DNA of 33,704 bases from Modestobacter altitudinis (GTDB taxonomy: Bacteria > Actinomycetota > Actinomycetes > Mycobacteriales > Geodermatophilaceae). The translations under genes were made by a program, and so were the position numbers. Positions within the stretch are counted from its first letter, which is position 1; every line of letters starts with the position of its first letter. The stretch lies in NCBI RefSeq assembly GCF_005930475.1, contig NZ_SJEW01000057.1, positions 1 to 33,704 on the forward strand, in the 5' to 3' direction. Shown piece after piece: positions 23,742-33,704 of the stretch. Under the pieces are notes generated by a model that saw only the letters and a list, made by a program, of their open reading frames with translations, did not search any database and was not told the origin of the DNA.

Positions 23742-23869
23742 TGCGGCACAGCGGGTACCCCCTCCGGCAGCTCCGCAGGCCGCAGGTGGGGCACCGGCAG
23801 AGCACCAGACGGGCACAGCAGTGCACCACGGAGGACCCGGCGAGGGACTCCAGCGGAGGGGAGCCAGAC

Positions 23870-24361
23870 GTGCAGGAGCTCAGAGTCGTCGGCGTCCGGG
23901 TCGAACTGCCCGGCAACCAACCCATCCTGCTGCTCAAGGAGGCCCAGGGGGAGCGCTACCTGCCGATCTGGATCGGTGCGGCCGAGGCGGCCGCCATCGC
24001 CTTCGAGCAGCAAGGCGTCCGGCCGGCGCGGCCGATGACCCACGACCTGCTGCGCGAGGTGGTCCGGGCACTGGGCGCCAACCTGGAGGCCGTGCACATC
24101 ACCGAGATGCGCGACGGCATCTACATCGCCGAGCTGGTGTTCGGTGACGAGCGCACGGTCAGCGCGCGCCCGTCGGACGCCGTCGCCCTCGCCGTCCGCA
24201 CCGGGGCGCCGATCTACGGCGCGGAGGCCCTGCTCGACGAGGTCGGCATCGAGATCCCCGACGAGCAGGAGGACGAGGTCGAGAAGTTCCGGGAGTTCCT
24301 GGACAACATCAGCCCCGAGGACTTCGGCGCCGGGTCCGGCTCGGGCGGCGGCGGGTCCTGA
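23870..24361 (+). CDS. Bifunctional nuclease family protein (DUF151)
   Basis: A 163-residue DUF151 protein, the Rv1829 counterpart. The conserved core is PILLLKEAQGERYLPIWIGA, then EAAAIAFEQQGVRPARPMTH, then DGIYIAELVFGDERTVSARP and SDAVALAVRTGAPIY. Plant members have been described as dual DNase/RNase enzymes; the bacterial role is not settled, so the name is by homology. An acidic region and a Gly/Ser-rich tail (GAGSGSGGGGS) end the protein. The GTG at 23870 has GGAGGGGAG upstream at 23855-23863. A strong terminator follows. Confidence 0.92.
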   Translation: MQELRVVGVRVELPGNQPILLLKEAQGERYLPIWIGAAEAAAIAFEQQGVRPARPMTHDLLREVVRALGANLEAVHITEMRDGIYIAELVFGDERTVSARPSDAVALAVRTGAPIYGAEALLDEVGIEIPDEQEDEVEKFREFLDNISPEDFGAGSGSGGGGS

Positions 24362-24365
24362 CGGT

Positions 24366-24417
24366 CGGCGTGCAGGTCAGCGGCTCACCCGACGGGGGTG
24401 AGCCGCCCGACACGCCG
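24366..24417 (+). terminator. Strong intrinsic terminator after bifunctional nuclease gene
   Basis: A perfect 11-bp stem (24380-24390 with 24396-24406, GACGG loop) is nested in an outer 7-bp stem (CGGCGTG 24366-24372 with CACGCCG 24411-24417). No T-run follows, as is usual in high-GC actinobacteria. It separates the upstream cluster from the second MerR gene. Confidence 0.72.
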
Positions 24418-24427
24418 CCCCCCTCGG

Positions 24428-24457
24428 TTGACCGGTTCCCCGGCCCGGGCCTACCTT
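24428..24457 (+). promoter_or_regulatory. Sigma70-type promoter for second MerR gene
   Basis: TTGACC at 24428-24433 and TACCTT at 24452-24457 are separated by 18 bases, a good housekeeping-sigma match. The start would be near 24464, leaving a leader of about 95 bases before the GTG at 24559. It sits directly after the terminator. Confidence 0.68.
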
Positions 24458-24558
24458 CAGCGAATCACCTGCGTGGAACTCCCGGGGCCGCGCGCTGTGA
24501 CCGGTCCGGCGACAGCCGGCGCGGCCCAGCTGCTGGGTGCTGAGAGCGAGGAGAGCCC

Positions 24559-25128
24559 GTGAGCGACCAGGACAACGGTTCGCAGGGTCAGCTGTTCAGC
24601 GATGCAGCGGTGGGGGACTTCCCCTACGACGACGTGGACAGCGACACGGTCGGCTACCGCGGCCCGACGGCCTGCGCCGCCGCCGGCATCACCTACCGGC
24701 AGCTGGACTACTGGGCCCGCACCGGGCTGGTCGCCCCGTCCGTCCGCAGCGCCACCGGTTCGGGCACCCAGCGGCTGTACTCCTTCCGCGACATCCTCGT
24801 CCTCAAGGTCGTCAAGCGACTGCTGGACACCGGCGTCTCGCTGCAGAACATCCGCAAGGCCGTCGACCACCTGCGCACCCGCGGGATCAAGGAGCTCTCC
24901 CACATCACGCTGCTGTCCGACGGCGCCACGGTGTACGAGTGCACCTCCGCCGAGGAGGTCGTCGACCTGCTCGCCGGCGGTCAGGGCGTGTTCGGGATCG
25001 CCGTCTCCGGAGCCCTCCGCGAGCTGTCCGGGGAGCTCGCCGAGCTGCCCGCCGAGCGGCTGGACGGCGCCCCGCACTCCGACGACGAGCTGTCGCAGCG
25101 CCGTCGCCGCCGCGCCGCCTCCGCCTGA
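24559..25128 (+). CDS. MerR-family regulator, Rv1830-like
   Basis: A 189-residue regulator with the winged-helix sequence GITYRQLDYWARTGLVAPSV, then GTQRLYSFRDILVLKVVKRL and LDTGVSLQNIRKAVDHLR. It continues into a domain with ITLLSDGATVYECTSAEEVV, then DLLAGGQGVFGIAVSGALRE. The unusual MerR wing and C-terminal domain match Rv1830, which follows the DUF151 gene in the same order. No metal-binding cysteine pattern is visible, and its targets are unknown; adjacent gcvP or division genes are plausible. The GTG at 24559 has a GAGGAGAG site. It has its own promoter at 24428-24457. Confidence 0.9.
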   Translation: MSDQDNGSQGQLFSDAAVGDFPYDDVDSDTVGYRGPTACAAAGITYRQLDYWARTGLVAPSVRSATGSGTQRLYSFRDILVLKVVKRLLDTGVSLQNIRKAVDHLRTRGIKELSHITLLSDGATVYECTSAEEVVDLLAGGQGVFGIAVSGALRELSGELAELPAERLDGAPHSDDELSQRRRRRAASA

Positions 25129-25167
25129 ACGGCGCAGACGAGGCAACTACGTCCGGTCGTGCCGAGT

Positions 25168-25184
25168 GGCCCCCGGAGGGGGCC
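25168..25184 (+). terminator. Terminator-like hairpin after second MerR gene
   Basis: GGCCCCC (25168-25174) and GGGGGCC (25178-25184) form a perfect 7-bp stem with a GGA loop 40 bases after the MerR stop. It probably separates that gene from gcvP. Confidence 0.45.
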
Positions 25185-25237
25185 TGCGAAGGTGCGACGA
25201 AGCGGCTCCGCGAGGGGGGATCGGCTCTTGATCGCGG

Positions 25238-25257
25238 TGTCGGCCGAGAGGCCGACA
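25238..25257 (+). promoter_or_regulatory. Inverted repeat over the gcvP promoter region
   Basis: TGTCGGCC and GGCCGACA form perfect 8-base arms around GAGA. If TAGCGT at 25264-25269 is the -10 and the transcript starts at the GTG at 25277, the repeat covers about -39 to -20 and would be an operator or activator site. If transcription begins further upstream, it is an RNA stem with a GNRA tetraloop next to the start codon. Confidence 0.5.
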
Positions 25258-25267
25258 GTGTTGTAGC

Positions 25268-28288
<3,021 letters not shown>

Positions 28289-28293
28289 GGAAG

Positions 28294-28313
28294 GGCCGGC
28301 GGGTCAGCCGGCC
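28294..28313. terminator. Bidirectional terminator, gcvP / SnoaL-like
   Basis: GGCCGGC (28294-28300) and GCCGGCC (28307-28313) form a perfect 7-bp stem with a 6-base loop. The loop contains the stop codon of the minus-strand gene (28304-28306), and the gcvP stop lies 6 bases upstream of the stem. Confidence 0.6.
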
Positions 28314-28684
28314 GCCCGGCTGAGGAACGCCGCGGAGTCGTAGTAGGTGCGCACGCCGGTGACCTGGTCGCCGTCGACGTCGATGACGATGACCCCGCTG
28401 TAGGTCAGTTCACCGCCGCCGCTGAGCGTTCCCCGGGACGTCCACTCCAGCGACGACCCGCGGTCGTCGTCGACGGTGCGCGTGAACTCGGTGGAGATCG
28501 TGTCGAACACCGACCGGTAGTCGTCCCAGAAGCCGCGCGCGCCCTCCGGCCCGGTCGCCTCGTGGTGACGGTCCAGCTTGGTGAGGACCGCGTCGGGCGC
28601 GGTCAGCTCGACCATCGGCCCGGCGTCGCCCTGCTCGTCGAGGTGGTGCAGGGCCTGCTCGAAGCTCTCGCGCACAGCGCTCAT
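28304..28684 (-). CDS. SnoaL/NTF2-like protein
   Basis: A 126-residue single-domain protein with the cone-shaped NTF2-like pattern: an N-terminal helix (VRESFEQALHHLDEQGD), HEATGPEGARGFWDDYRSVF, then beta strands ending in VIVIDVDGDQVTGVRTYYDS. Such proteins are small polyketide cyclases, ketosteroid isomerase-like enzymes or binding proteins; there is no decisive active-site pattern here. The ATG at 28684 has GGAGGAG upstream; the longer frame to 29161 is not credible. Monocistronic, with a terminator shared with gcvP. Confidence 0.8.
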   Translation of the reverse strand: MSAVRESFEQALHHLDEQGDAGPMVELTAPDAVLTKLDRHHEATGPEGARGFWDDYRSVFDTISTEFTRTVDDDRGSSLEWTSRGTLSGGGELTYSGVIVIDVDGDQVTGVRTYYDSAAFLSRAAG

Positions 28685-28834
28685 CTCGTGCTCCTCCCGG
28701 TCCGGGCGGGGCGCCCGTCCGCTGTGGCTACCCGACCCCGCCCCGGTGACTCGCGGCCGGCCCTGGACTCGGTCCGGCAACGGCGGGCCGGTGAGGGGTC
28801 GACGGGACGCCTGCGGAGGGTGGACCATCCCCGC

Positions 28835-29641
28835 ATGAGGACGTCGGTGCGGGGGTCGGTGTCGGGCGGGGTGCTGGTGGCCGGGGCGGCGGTGCTGCTG
28901 ACCGCGTGCGGCAGTCAGCCGGCGGCCGGCACGGCCGGCCCGGTCGGGGTCAGCGAGGCGGCGGCGACGGAGAGCGCGAGCCCGGCCACGGAGACCACCG
29001 AGGCACCCGCCGGCGACCTGGCCGCAGGGCTGCTGCCCGAGACGGCGTTCGGCCCCGGTGCCGAGGTCGTCGCGCTCCCCGGCGATCTGCCCGGCTGGTG
29101 GTCCGGTCACGACGGCTGGCCAGGTCATCACGGCTGGGACCACGACGGCTGGTGGGGGCACGGCGACGGAGCCGGCGACCTCCCGGACGGGATGGCTGTC
29201 GAGCCGGCTGCCTGTGCCGACGTGCTGGCCGCCCTCCCGGAGCCCCCGGACGAGGAGCCGGAGGTCGCCGGTCAGGTCGCGACGACCGACCAGGTGCGCA
29301 CCGTCCAGGTCCTCGCCGAGGGGCCGGCGCTCGAGGGGCTGGTGCTGCCCGTGGACCAGCTGCTGGACACCTGCTCACAGGTGACCGTGACCGGGCCGTG
29401 GGGGATGACGGCGACCCTGTCGGTCACCGAGCTCGACGCGGCAGCCCGGGGCGGGTCGACCACCGCACTGGCGGTCGCGATGACCTCCCCCGCCGGCTCA
29501 CACTCGGGTCTGGTGGGCGTGGTGACGGAAGGCTCGCGCGCGATGATGCTGGCGCAGACCGGGAAGGACGGGGTCGAGCCGGACCACGCCGCGTTCACCG
29601 CACTGCTCGACCAGGCCGCGGACGCCGCCTCCTTCGACTGA
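28835..29641 (+). CDS. Lipoprotein with His/Trp/Gly-rich segment
   Basis: A 268-residue secreted lipoprotein. It has a basic N-terminus, a hydrophobic signal and lipobox LTAC with the lipidated Cys at 25, followed by a Thr/Ala/Pro-rich linker. Residues 87-112 hold six Trp, five His and nine Gly, with HDGW, HHGW and HDGW repeats, suggestive of metal or surface binding. The rest (about 120-268) resembles extracytoplasmic sensor-type domains of actinobacterial lipoproteins (VLPVDQLLDTCSQVTVTGPW; LVGVVTEGSRAMMLAQTG) with a Cys pair (CADV and DTCS) that may form a disulphide. The ATG at 28835 is 14 bases after GGAGGG; a GTG at 28820 is in frame but less likely. Function unknown. Confidence 0.75.
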   Translation: MRTSVRGSVSGGVLVAGAAVLLTACGSQPAAGTAGPVGVSEAAATESASPATETTEAPAGDLAAGLLPETAFGPGAEVVALPGDLPGWWSGHDGWPGHHGWDHDGWWGHGDGAGDLPDGMAVEPAACADVLAALPEPPDEEPEVAGQVATTDQVRTVQVLAEGPALEGLVLPVDQLLDTCSQVTVTGPWGMTATLSVTELDAAARGGSTTALAVAMTSPAGSHSGLVGVVTEGSRAMMLAQTGKDGVEPDHAAFTALLDQAADAASFD

Positions 29642-29766
29642 ACGAGGACAGCCGCCGTCGGCGCTCGTACTGCTGACGACGACCTCGGCGGAGTCCAGCG
29701 CCGGGTCCGTCGCGGCCGCCCCGGACACCCCGGACGCCCAGTGCCCCAGGTCACCGTCGAGCGCGG

Positions 29767-29800
29767 TCGAGCTCTGCCCCCGATGTGGAGCAGAGCTCGA
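29767..29800. terminator. Bidirectional terminator, lipoprotein / serine hydrolase
   Basis: TCGAGCTCTGC (29767-29777) and GCAGAGCTCGA (29790-29800) are perfect 11-base complements with a 12-base loop, in the 228-base gap between two convergent genes. It is 69 bases past the hydrolase stop and about 125 bases past the lipoprotein stop. Confidence 0.65.
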
Positions 29801-29869
29801 GCACCGGCCGACCGGTCGACGCCCGGCGGCCGAGCACCCGCCGGCGGGACGGCGCGAGCCGGACGCGGC

Positions 29870-30826
29870 TCAGGTGCCGTCCACGACGGCCTGGGCGGCG
29901 GAGTCCAGCGCTGCCCGGGCCCGGCTCCAGCCGGTGCTGGTCGGGAAGTCGCCGAGCAGGACGACGACCCGGCCGTCGGCGAGGACGCCGGCCGAGTGCA
30001 GCTGCCGGCGGGAGTCGATGCAGCACATCCAGCCCTGCTTCACCGCGGCCGCGGTCGAGGCGGACACCGCGGGGGCGAGCAACCCGAACCGCTGGTCGAA
30101 GCCGTCGGTGGCCACACCCGCAGCGGACCCCATCCAGCCGGTCAGCGTGGCCAGGTCGTCGGCGGGCAGGTGGTCGGCGAGGGCGGACAGGAACAGCGCC
30201 GTGTCGGCCGCGGTGGTCACCGCCTCGCCCCACTGACCGGCCCGCGCCGGGGGTGAGCTGCCGGTCAGCCCGAACTCGGCGGCCGCGGCGACCACCAGCT
30301 CGGCCCCGTCGAAGCGGTCCCACAGCACGCTCATCGCGCCGTCGTCGGAGGCGACGACGGCGCGGCGCATCCGGTCGAGGTCTCCGGGGGAGAGCTGCAG
30401 CGACCCGGCGGCGTCCCGGGCGAACAACTGCTGGACGACCAGCAGCTTGACCAGGGAGGCGGTCAGCACGGGGGTCCCGGCTCCCTGGCCGGTCAGCAGC
30501 TCGGCGCCGGAGGGGTCCCGGACGGCGACGTACACCGTCCCGCCGACGCGGCCGGCGGCCTGCTCGGCGGCGGCCAGCACCGCCACCCCGGCCGCAGGAT
30601 CGAGGACCGGGGCCGGCGGCACGGCTCCCGGCAGCAGGGTCGCCGGCGGACCGGCCGGCACCGGCCGCACGAGTGGTCGTGCGGCCGCCGCGGGGTGCGG
30701 GTCCGCGGCGCGCGCGGTCGAGCACCAGCCGACCGACGAGGCCAGGGCGGCGGTCAGCGCGAGCACCGTCGTCGTCAACGTGAGCCGGTGCCGGGGGCGG
30801 ACGCGTGCGGCGCCGGAGCCGACCAT
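29870..30826 (-). CDS. Class A beta-lactamase-like serine hydrolase
   Basis: A 318-residue exported protein with an N-terminal signal or anchor helix (about 15-34: LTLTTTVLALTAALASSVGW) and a Pro/Ala-rich linker to about residue 75. The penicillin-recognising domain has SLVK at 124-127 (nucleophile S124), SDD at 160-162 in place of SDN, and KQG at 263-265 in place of KTG, with the typical following WMCC. No clear omega-loop ExxLN motif is visible, so true beta-lactamase activity is doubtful. It could be a lactamase relative, a D,D-peptidase-like enzyme or a non-hydrolytic wall protein. The ATG at 30826 has only a weak ribosome site. Confidence 0.8.
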   Translation of the reverse strand: MVGSGAARVRPRHRLTLTTTVLALTAALASSVGWCSTARAADPHPAAAARPLVRPVPAGPPATLLPGAVPPAPVLDPAAGVAVLAAAEQAAGRVGGTVYVAVRDPSGAELLTGQGAGTPVLTASLVKLLVVQQLFARDAAGSLQLSPGDLDRMRRAVVASDDGAMSVLWDRFDGAELVVAAAAEFGLTGSSPPARAGQWGEAVTTAADTALFLSALADHLPADDLATLTGWMGSAAGVATDGFDQRFGLLAPAVSASTAAAVKQGWMCCIDSRRQLHSAGVLADGRVVVLLGDFPTSTGWSRARAALDSAAQAVVDGT

Positions 30827-30904
30827 GCAGCCCAGCGTCCCGGAATCCCGCCGTCCCGGGCAGAGTTCCCGGCGCGCCGCTCGCGCTGGGTGGTCGGCCG
30901 GGCG

Positions 30905-31096
30905 TCAGGCGGTGGCGAGCTGCCAGCGGCGGTCGAGCACGACCTGGCCGTCGGGGAGCAGCTCCCCGTCGTCGTCGAAGACCACGACGCCGTTGCAGAG
31001 CAGGGTCCAGCCCTGCTCCGGGTGCTGGCTGACGGGCACGGCGAGCACCCGGTCGTCGGCGGTGGCGGTGGGGCAGCTACGTACGTGGGCACACAT
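30905..31096 (-). CDS. DUF5999 family protein
   Basis: A 63-residue protein with the pattern MCAH...CP, then HPEQGWTLLCNGVVVFDDDG and ELLPDGQVV, the DUF5999 family widespread in Streptomyces and relatives. The three cysteines (2, 8, 34) could bind metal, but this is unproven. The function is unknown. The ATG at 31096 has AGGAGA at 7-base spacing, a strong ribosome site. It stands downstream of coaA on the same strand with a 166-base gap, so it probably has its own promoter. Confidence 0.85.
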   Translation of the reverse strand: MCAHVRSCPTATADDRVLAVPVSQHPEQGWTLLCNGVVVFDDDGELLPDGQVVLDRRWQLATA

Positions 31097-31262
31097 CCTG
31101 GTCTCCTGTCGGACCTGGGCGGCGGGCAGATCGGCCCGCGAGCGGTGGACCGAGTGTGCGCGCGGTCACGTGCGTCGCCGGGAGGCCGAGCTGACGACGT
31201 CACCGGGCGGAGTTGGCACAGTGTGTGGTGCCGCGCCACGGTGCCCGGCTCAGCGCCCCTGC

Positions 31263-32225
31263 TCAGAGCTTCCGCAGCAGCACCCGGCGGACCGAGTGGT
31301 CGGCGGCCTTCTGCAGCACCAGCCGCGCCCGGGAGCGGGTGGGGGCGATGTTCAGCCGCAGGTTGGGCTCGTTGACCCCCCGCCAGATGTCCCGCGCCGT
31401 CGTCGTCGCCTCGTCGTCGGTGAGGTCGGCGAACCGGTGGAAGTAGGCGGCGCTGTCGGAGAAGGCGGTGCGCCGCAGGGCCAGGAAGCGTTCGACGTAC
31501 CACCGGGAGATGTCGTGCTCGGCGGCGTCGACGTAGACGGAGAAGTCGAAGAAGTCCGACAGGAACACCTCCGGCACCCGGCCGTCGGGGCGGCCACCGG
31601 CCTGCAGCACGTTGAGCCCCTCGAGCACCAGGACGTCGGGGGAGTCGACGACCTGCCGCTCCCCGGGGAGCACGTCGTAGGAGGCGTGCGAGTACAGCGG
31701 CGCGCTCACCTCCGGCTTCCCGGACTTCACGTCGGCGAGGAAGCGCAGCAGGGCCCGCCGGTCGTAGCTCTCCGGGAAGCCCTTGCGGCCCAGCAACCCG
31801 CGGGCCTCGAGCTCGGCGTTGGGCAGCAGGAAGCCGTCGGTGGTCACCAGGTCGACCCGGGGCGTGTCCGGGGCGGCGGCCAGCAGCGCCTGCAGCAGCC
31901 GGGCCGTGGTGCTCTTGCCGACGGCCACGCTGCCGGCCACGGCGATGACGAAGGGGACCTTCGCCGTGCGCGCCCCCAGGAACTGGGTCTGCGCCGACCA
32001 GAGCCGACGGCTCGCGGTCACGTGCAGGTGCATCAGCCGGGCCAGCGGCAGGTACACCGTGGCGACCTCGTCGAGGTCGATCCGGTCGCCCAGGCTCGCC
32101 AGCGCCCGCACGTCCGCGGCGTCCAGCGGCAGCTCCGAGCCCGCCGCCAGGGCACGCCAGGACTCCCGGTCGAACGCGGTGAAGGGCGAGACCTGCGCTC
32201 GCGTGCCGACCGTCACGGCGCCCAT
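31263..32225 (-). CDS. coaA: Type I pantothenate kinase
   Basis: A 320-residue enzyme that phosphorylates pantothenate with ATP, the first committed step of coenzyme A synthesis, and is usually feedback-inhibited by CoA. The P-loop is GSVAVGKST (98-106). Other family marks are [14 protein letters not shown] at the start, [57 protein letters not shown], then GLNVLQ, and [10 protein letters not shown]. The length fits the bacterial CoaA family. A TTG at 32288 would extend it by 21 basic residues; I prefer the ATG at 32225 because the family begins just before SPF. It is divergent from the GNAT gene. Confidence 0.95.
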   Translation of the reverse strand: MGAVTVGTRAQVSPFTAFDRESWRALAAGSELPLDAADVRALASLGDRIDLDEVATVYLPLARLMHLHVTASRRLWSAQTQFLGARTAKVPFVIAVAGSVAVGKSTTARLLQALLAAAPDTPRVDLVTTDGFLLPNAELEARGLLGRKGFPESYDRRALLRFLADVKSGKPEVSAPLYSHASYDVLPGERQVVDSPDVLVLEGLNVLQAGGRPDGRVPEVFLSDFFDFSVYVDAAEHDISRWYVERFLALRRTAFSDSAAYFHRFADLTDDEATTTARDIWRGVNEPNLRLNIAPTRSRARLVLQKAADHSVRRVLLRKL

Positions 32226-32303
32226 GGTGCCGTCCGCGCTCCGCGCACCCCCCGACCGGGTGGTCCTCGGTCGGCGCGGGGCCGTCAACGGTGCCGCGGC
32301 GTC

Positions 32304-32309
32304 TAGGGT
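32304..32309 (+). promoter_or_regulatory. Candidate -10 for leaderless GNAT gene
   Basis: TAGGGT lies 7 bases upstream of the GTG at 32317, the right distance for transcription to begin at the start codon. No ribosome binding site is present, in keeping with leaderless translation. Confidence 0.5.
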
Positions 32310-32316
32310 CCTGAGC

Positions 32317-33153
32317 GTGTCGTCGCCCGGGCTGCTCGACCGGATCGAGCGCTACTTCGCCCTCGCGGCGATGGCGGACGCCCGGGTGCACACGGTGGGG
32401 TCGCTGGCCGTGCCGATCGGGTCGCCGGACTGGCCCTACCCGGCACGGCCGCTCCCGGGACGTGAGGCAGCGGTCACCGTCGCCGACGTCCGGGCTGCCG
32501 TGGCGCTGCAGGAACGGTCCGGCGTCCCCGCGTCGCTGGAGTGGCTGGGCGACCGGTGCCGCGGTCTGGCCGGGGTCGCCCGCTCCGCGGGGCTGGCCGT
32601 CGAGGACCTGCCGCTGCTGGTCGCCGACGACCCGGTCGAGGTGCTGCTGCCGGCGGGCGTCCGGCTCTACCTCGTGGGGGCCGACGACCCGAAGCTGGGG
32701 CTGTACCAGCGGCTCGCCGAGCTGGCCTTCGCCTCGCCCGGGTCGGTGGTCCCCGTGCCCGCCGCGGCCGGCCGGGGGACGCCGGACGTCGCCCTCGGCG
32801 ACCCGGGACCGGCGGAGCTCCCGCCCACGGAGGTGCTGCGCGAGCGGGTGGCCGCCGGCCGCACGGTGATGATGGTCGCGGTCGACGACGGGCAGCCGGT
32901 CGCGATCGGCTCGCACCAACCGGTCGACGTCGACGGCGTGGAGATCAGCGAGGTCGTCGGGGTCGCGACGCTGCCCCGGTTCCGTGGTCGGGGCCTCGGC
33001 GCGGGGCTCACCTCGGCGCTGGTCGAGCACGCCCGGCAGACCGCCGACCTGGTGTTCCTGTCCGCCGGCGACGACGACGTGGCGCGGGTCTACGAGCGGG
33101 CCGGGTTCGCCCGGGCCGGCACCACCTGCCTGGCGGAGCGCCCGTCCCGCTGA
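32317..33153 (+). CDS. GNAT family N-acetyltransferase
   Basis: A 278-residue protein. The N-terminal about 130 residues form a degenerate acetyltransferase-like half ([40 protein letters not shown]). The C-terminal about 110 residues are a GNAT domain with the acetyl-CoA loop [20 protein letters not shown] (R/Q-x-x-G-x-G/A pattern as RFRGRGLGA), then [20 protein letters not shown] and [14 protein letters not shown]. The acceptor substrate is unknown. The GTG at 32317 is likely leaderless behind a -10 at 32304. It is divergent from coaA and convergent with the PEBP gene. Confidence 0.88.
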   Translation: MSSPGLLDRIERYFALAAMADARVHTVGSLAVPIGSPDWPYPARPLPGREAAVTVADVRAAVALQERSGVPASLEWLGDRCRGLAGVARSAGLAVEDLPLLVADDPVEVLLPAGVRLYLVGADDPKLGLYQRLAELAFASPGSVVPVPAAAGRGTPDVALGDPGPAELPPTEVLRERVAAGRTVMMVAVDDGQPVAIGSHQPVDVDGVEISEVVGVATLPRFRGRGLGAGLTSALVEHARQTADLVFLSAGDDDVARVYERAGFARAGTTCLAERPSR

Positions 33154-33178
33154 GCCGGCGGACCGGCCCAGCGGGACG
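33143..33178. terminator. Strong bidirectional terminator, GNAT / PEBP
   Basis: CGTCCCGCTG at 33143-33152 pairs with CAGCGGGACG at 33169-33178. After one A/C mismatch, GCCGG pairs with CCGGC, closing on a CGGA loop, giving 15 pairs in all. The GNAT stop (33151-33153) is inside the stem, and the PEBP stop lies 6 bases beyond it. Confidence 0.75.
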
Positions 33179-33183
33179 TCGGG

Positions 33184-33704
33184 TCACTCGACGTCGTACT
33201 CCGCGACGATGGTCCCGCGGGCGAGGGTGTGGCCGAACAGGTTGAAGCCGAGGTAGGCCGGGCTCGCCTCGGCCGGAACCCCGAGGTCGTCGGTGTCCAG
33301 CGCGTGCACCACCACGTAGTAGCGGTGGGTGCCGTGTCCGGCGGGCGGTGCCGCACCGACGTACCCGGCGAACCCGGCGTCGTTGCGCAGCTGCACCGCA
33401 CCTGCGGGCAGGCCGTCGCTGGCCGCGCCGCTGGCCAGCTCGGTCACCGAGGCCGGGATCCCGGCGACCGCCCAGTGCCAGAAGCCGCTCGTGGTCGGGG
33501 CATCGGGGTCGTAGACGGTGACCGCGAAGCCCTTGGTCTCGTCGGGGAAGCCGGACCAGCTCAGCTGCGGGGACCGGTCCTCGCCGCCCGGGACCCCCAT
33601 CGCGCCGCTGGTGTGCGGGGTGGGGAGGCGCTCGCCATGGCCGATGTCGCTGCTCTCGAGGGCGAACGAGGGGACCTGCGGGAGGAAGTCGTAGGGGTCG
33701 GGCG
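33184..33704 (-). CDS. YbhB/YbcL family PEBP-like protein, 5' end outside window
   Basis: A Raf-kinase-inhibitor/phosphatidylethanolamine-binding-fold protein of the bacterial YbhB/YbcL group. The ATG at 33600 is internal: the frame continues upstream to the window edge as [20 protein letters not shown], then [14 protein letters not shown], which is the family N-terminus, so the gene is truncated by the window. Conserved parts are [20 protein letters not shown], the ligand-pocket motif [19 protein letters not shown] and [13 protein letters not shown]. The molecular role of bacterial members is unknown. The visible part is 173 residues, probably nearly the whole protein. Confidence 0.9.
   Translation of the reverse strand, partial: PDPYDFLPQVPSFALESSDIGHGERLPTPHTSGAMGVPGGEDRSPQLSWSGFPDETKGFAVTVYDPDAPTTSGFWHWAVAGIPASVTELASGAASDGLPAGAVQLRNDAGFAGYVGAAPPAGHGTHRYYVVVHALDTDDLGVPAEASPAYLGFNLFGHTLARGTIVAEYDVE

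Noticed and set aside
25129..25267. Glycine riboswitch before gcvP
   Set aside because: Only GCGAAGGTGC recalls the conserved GCCGAAGG core. The flanking GGAGAG and ACTCTCAGG elements and the tandem aptamer layout are missing.
31190..31202. TGACGACGTCA as an operator before the DUF5999 gene
   Set aside because: Arms are only five bases, so chance occurrence in this GC-rich sequence is likely.

Overview
The window is chromosomal DNA from a very high-GC actinobacterium. It has frequent GTG and TTG starts, tight overlapping stop-start junctions, purine-rich ribosome binding sites next to apparently leaderless genes, and typical actinobacterial families (GAF-ANTAR, DUF5999, GarA, FtsR-like MerR, DUF881 with small basic protein, DUF6328, paired DUF202). 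The gene style suggests Geodermatophilaceae (Blastococcus, Modestobacter or Geodermatophilus type); this family placement is inference. No rRNA, tRNA, insertion sequence, phage gene or CRISPR array was recognised.

Layout. 1-1806: a DUF6328 membrane protein (minus), a 20-bp perfect palindrome, a small unknown gene and a possible gene remnant. 1807-7056: a cell-envelope block with a single-pass membrane protein of unknown function, then a 1011-residue natural fusion of a SEDS glycosyltransferase (FtsW/RodA) with a class B penicillin-binding protein, facing a solitary MreB-like actin on the other strand. 7057-9246: a GAF-ANTAR regulator divergent from a 74-residue protein across a 19-bp perfect palindrome, the decayed remains of a class II glutamine amidotransferase, and a 56-residue membrane protein. 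9377-14702: metabolic genes, namely an AMP-forming acyl-CoA synthetase, a FAD-dependent aromatic hydroxylase, two overlapping DUF202 membrane proteins and an SMP-30-type lactonase.

14808-18787: the phosphoenolpyruvate synthase unit. It has a possible 16-codon leader peptide, the PEP synthase regulatory protein, PEP synthase and a carboxymuconolactone-decarboxylase-like gene, all joined by overlapping stops and starts. 18893-28288: a cluster in the same order as Mycobacterium tuberculosis Rv1822 to Rv1832 (order recalled): CDP-alcohol phosphatidyltransferase, DUF881, small basic protein, DUF881, gcvH, garA, ftsR-like MerR, bifunctional nuclease, second MerR, gcvP. It joins glycine cleavage, a kinase-controlled metabolic switch and division-linked regulators. 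A terminator and a clear sigma70-type promoter split it at about 24.4 kb.

28304-33704: a SnoaL-like protein, a lipoprotein with an unusual His/Trp/Gly segment, a class A beta-lactamase-like serine hydrolase, a DUF5999 protein, pantothenate kinase (coaA), a GNAT acetyltransferase and a PEBP-family protein cut by the window end.

At five of the six convergent gene pairs at least one stop codon, and at three of them both, lies inside an inverted repeat that probably acts as a two-way terminator. The observations most worth following are the SEDS-PBP fusion with its neighbours, the perfect palindromes at 890-909 and 8279-8297, the coupled leader peptide before the PEP synthase regulator, and the structured leaders before gcvH, garA and gcvP. 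I found no complete undescribed system such as a defence island.
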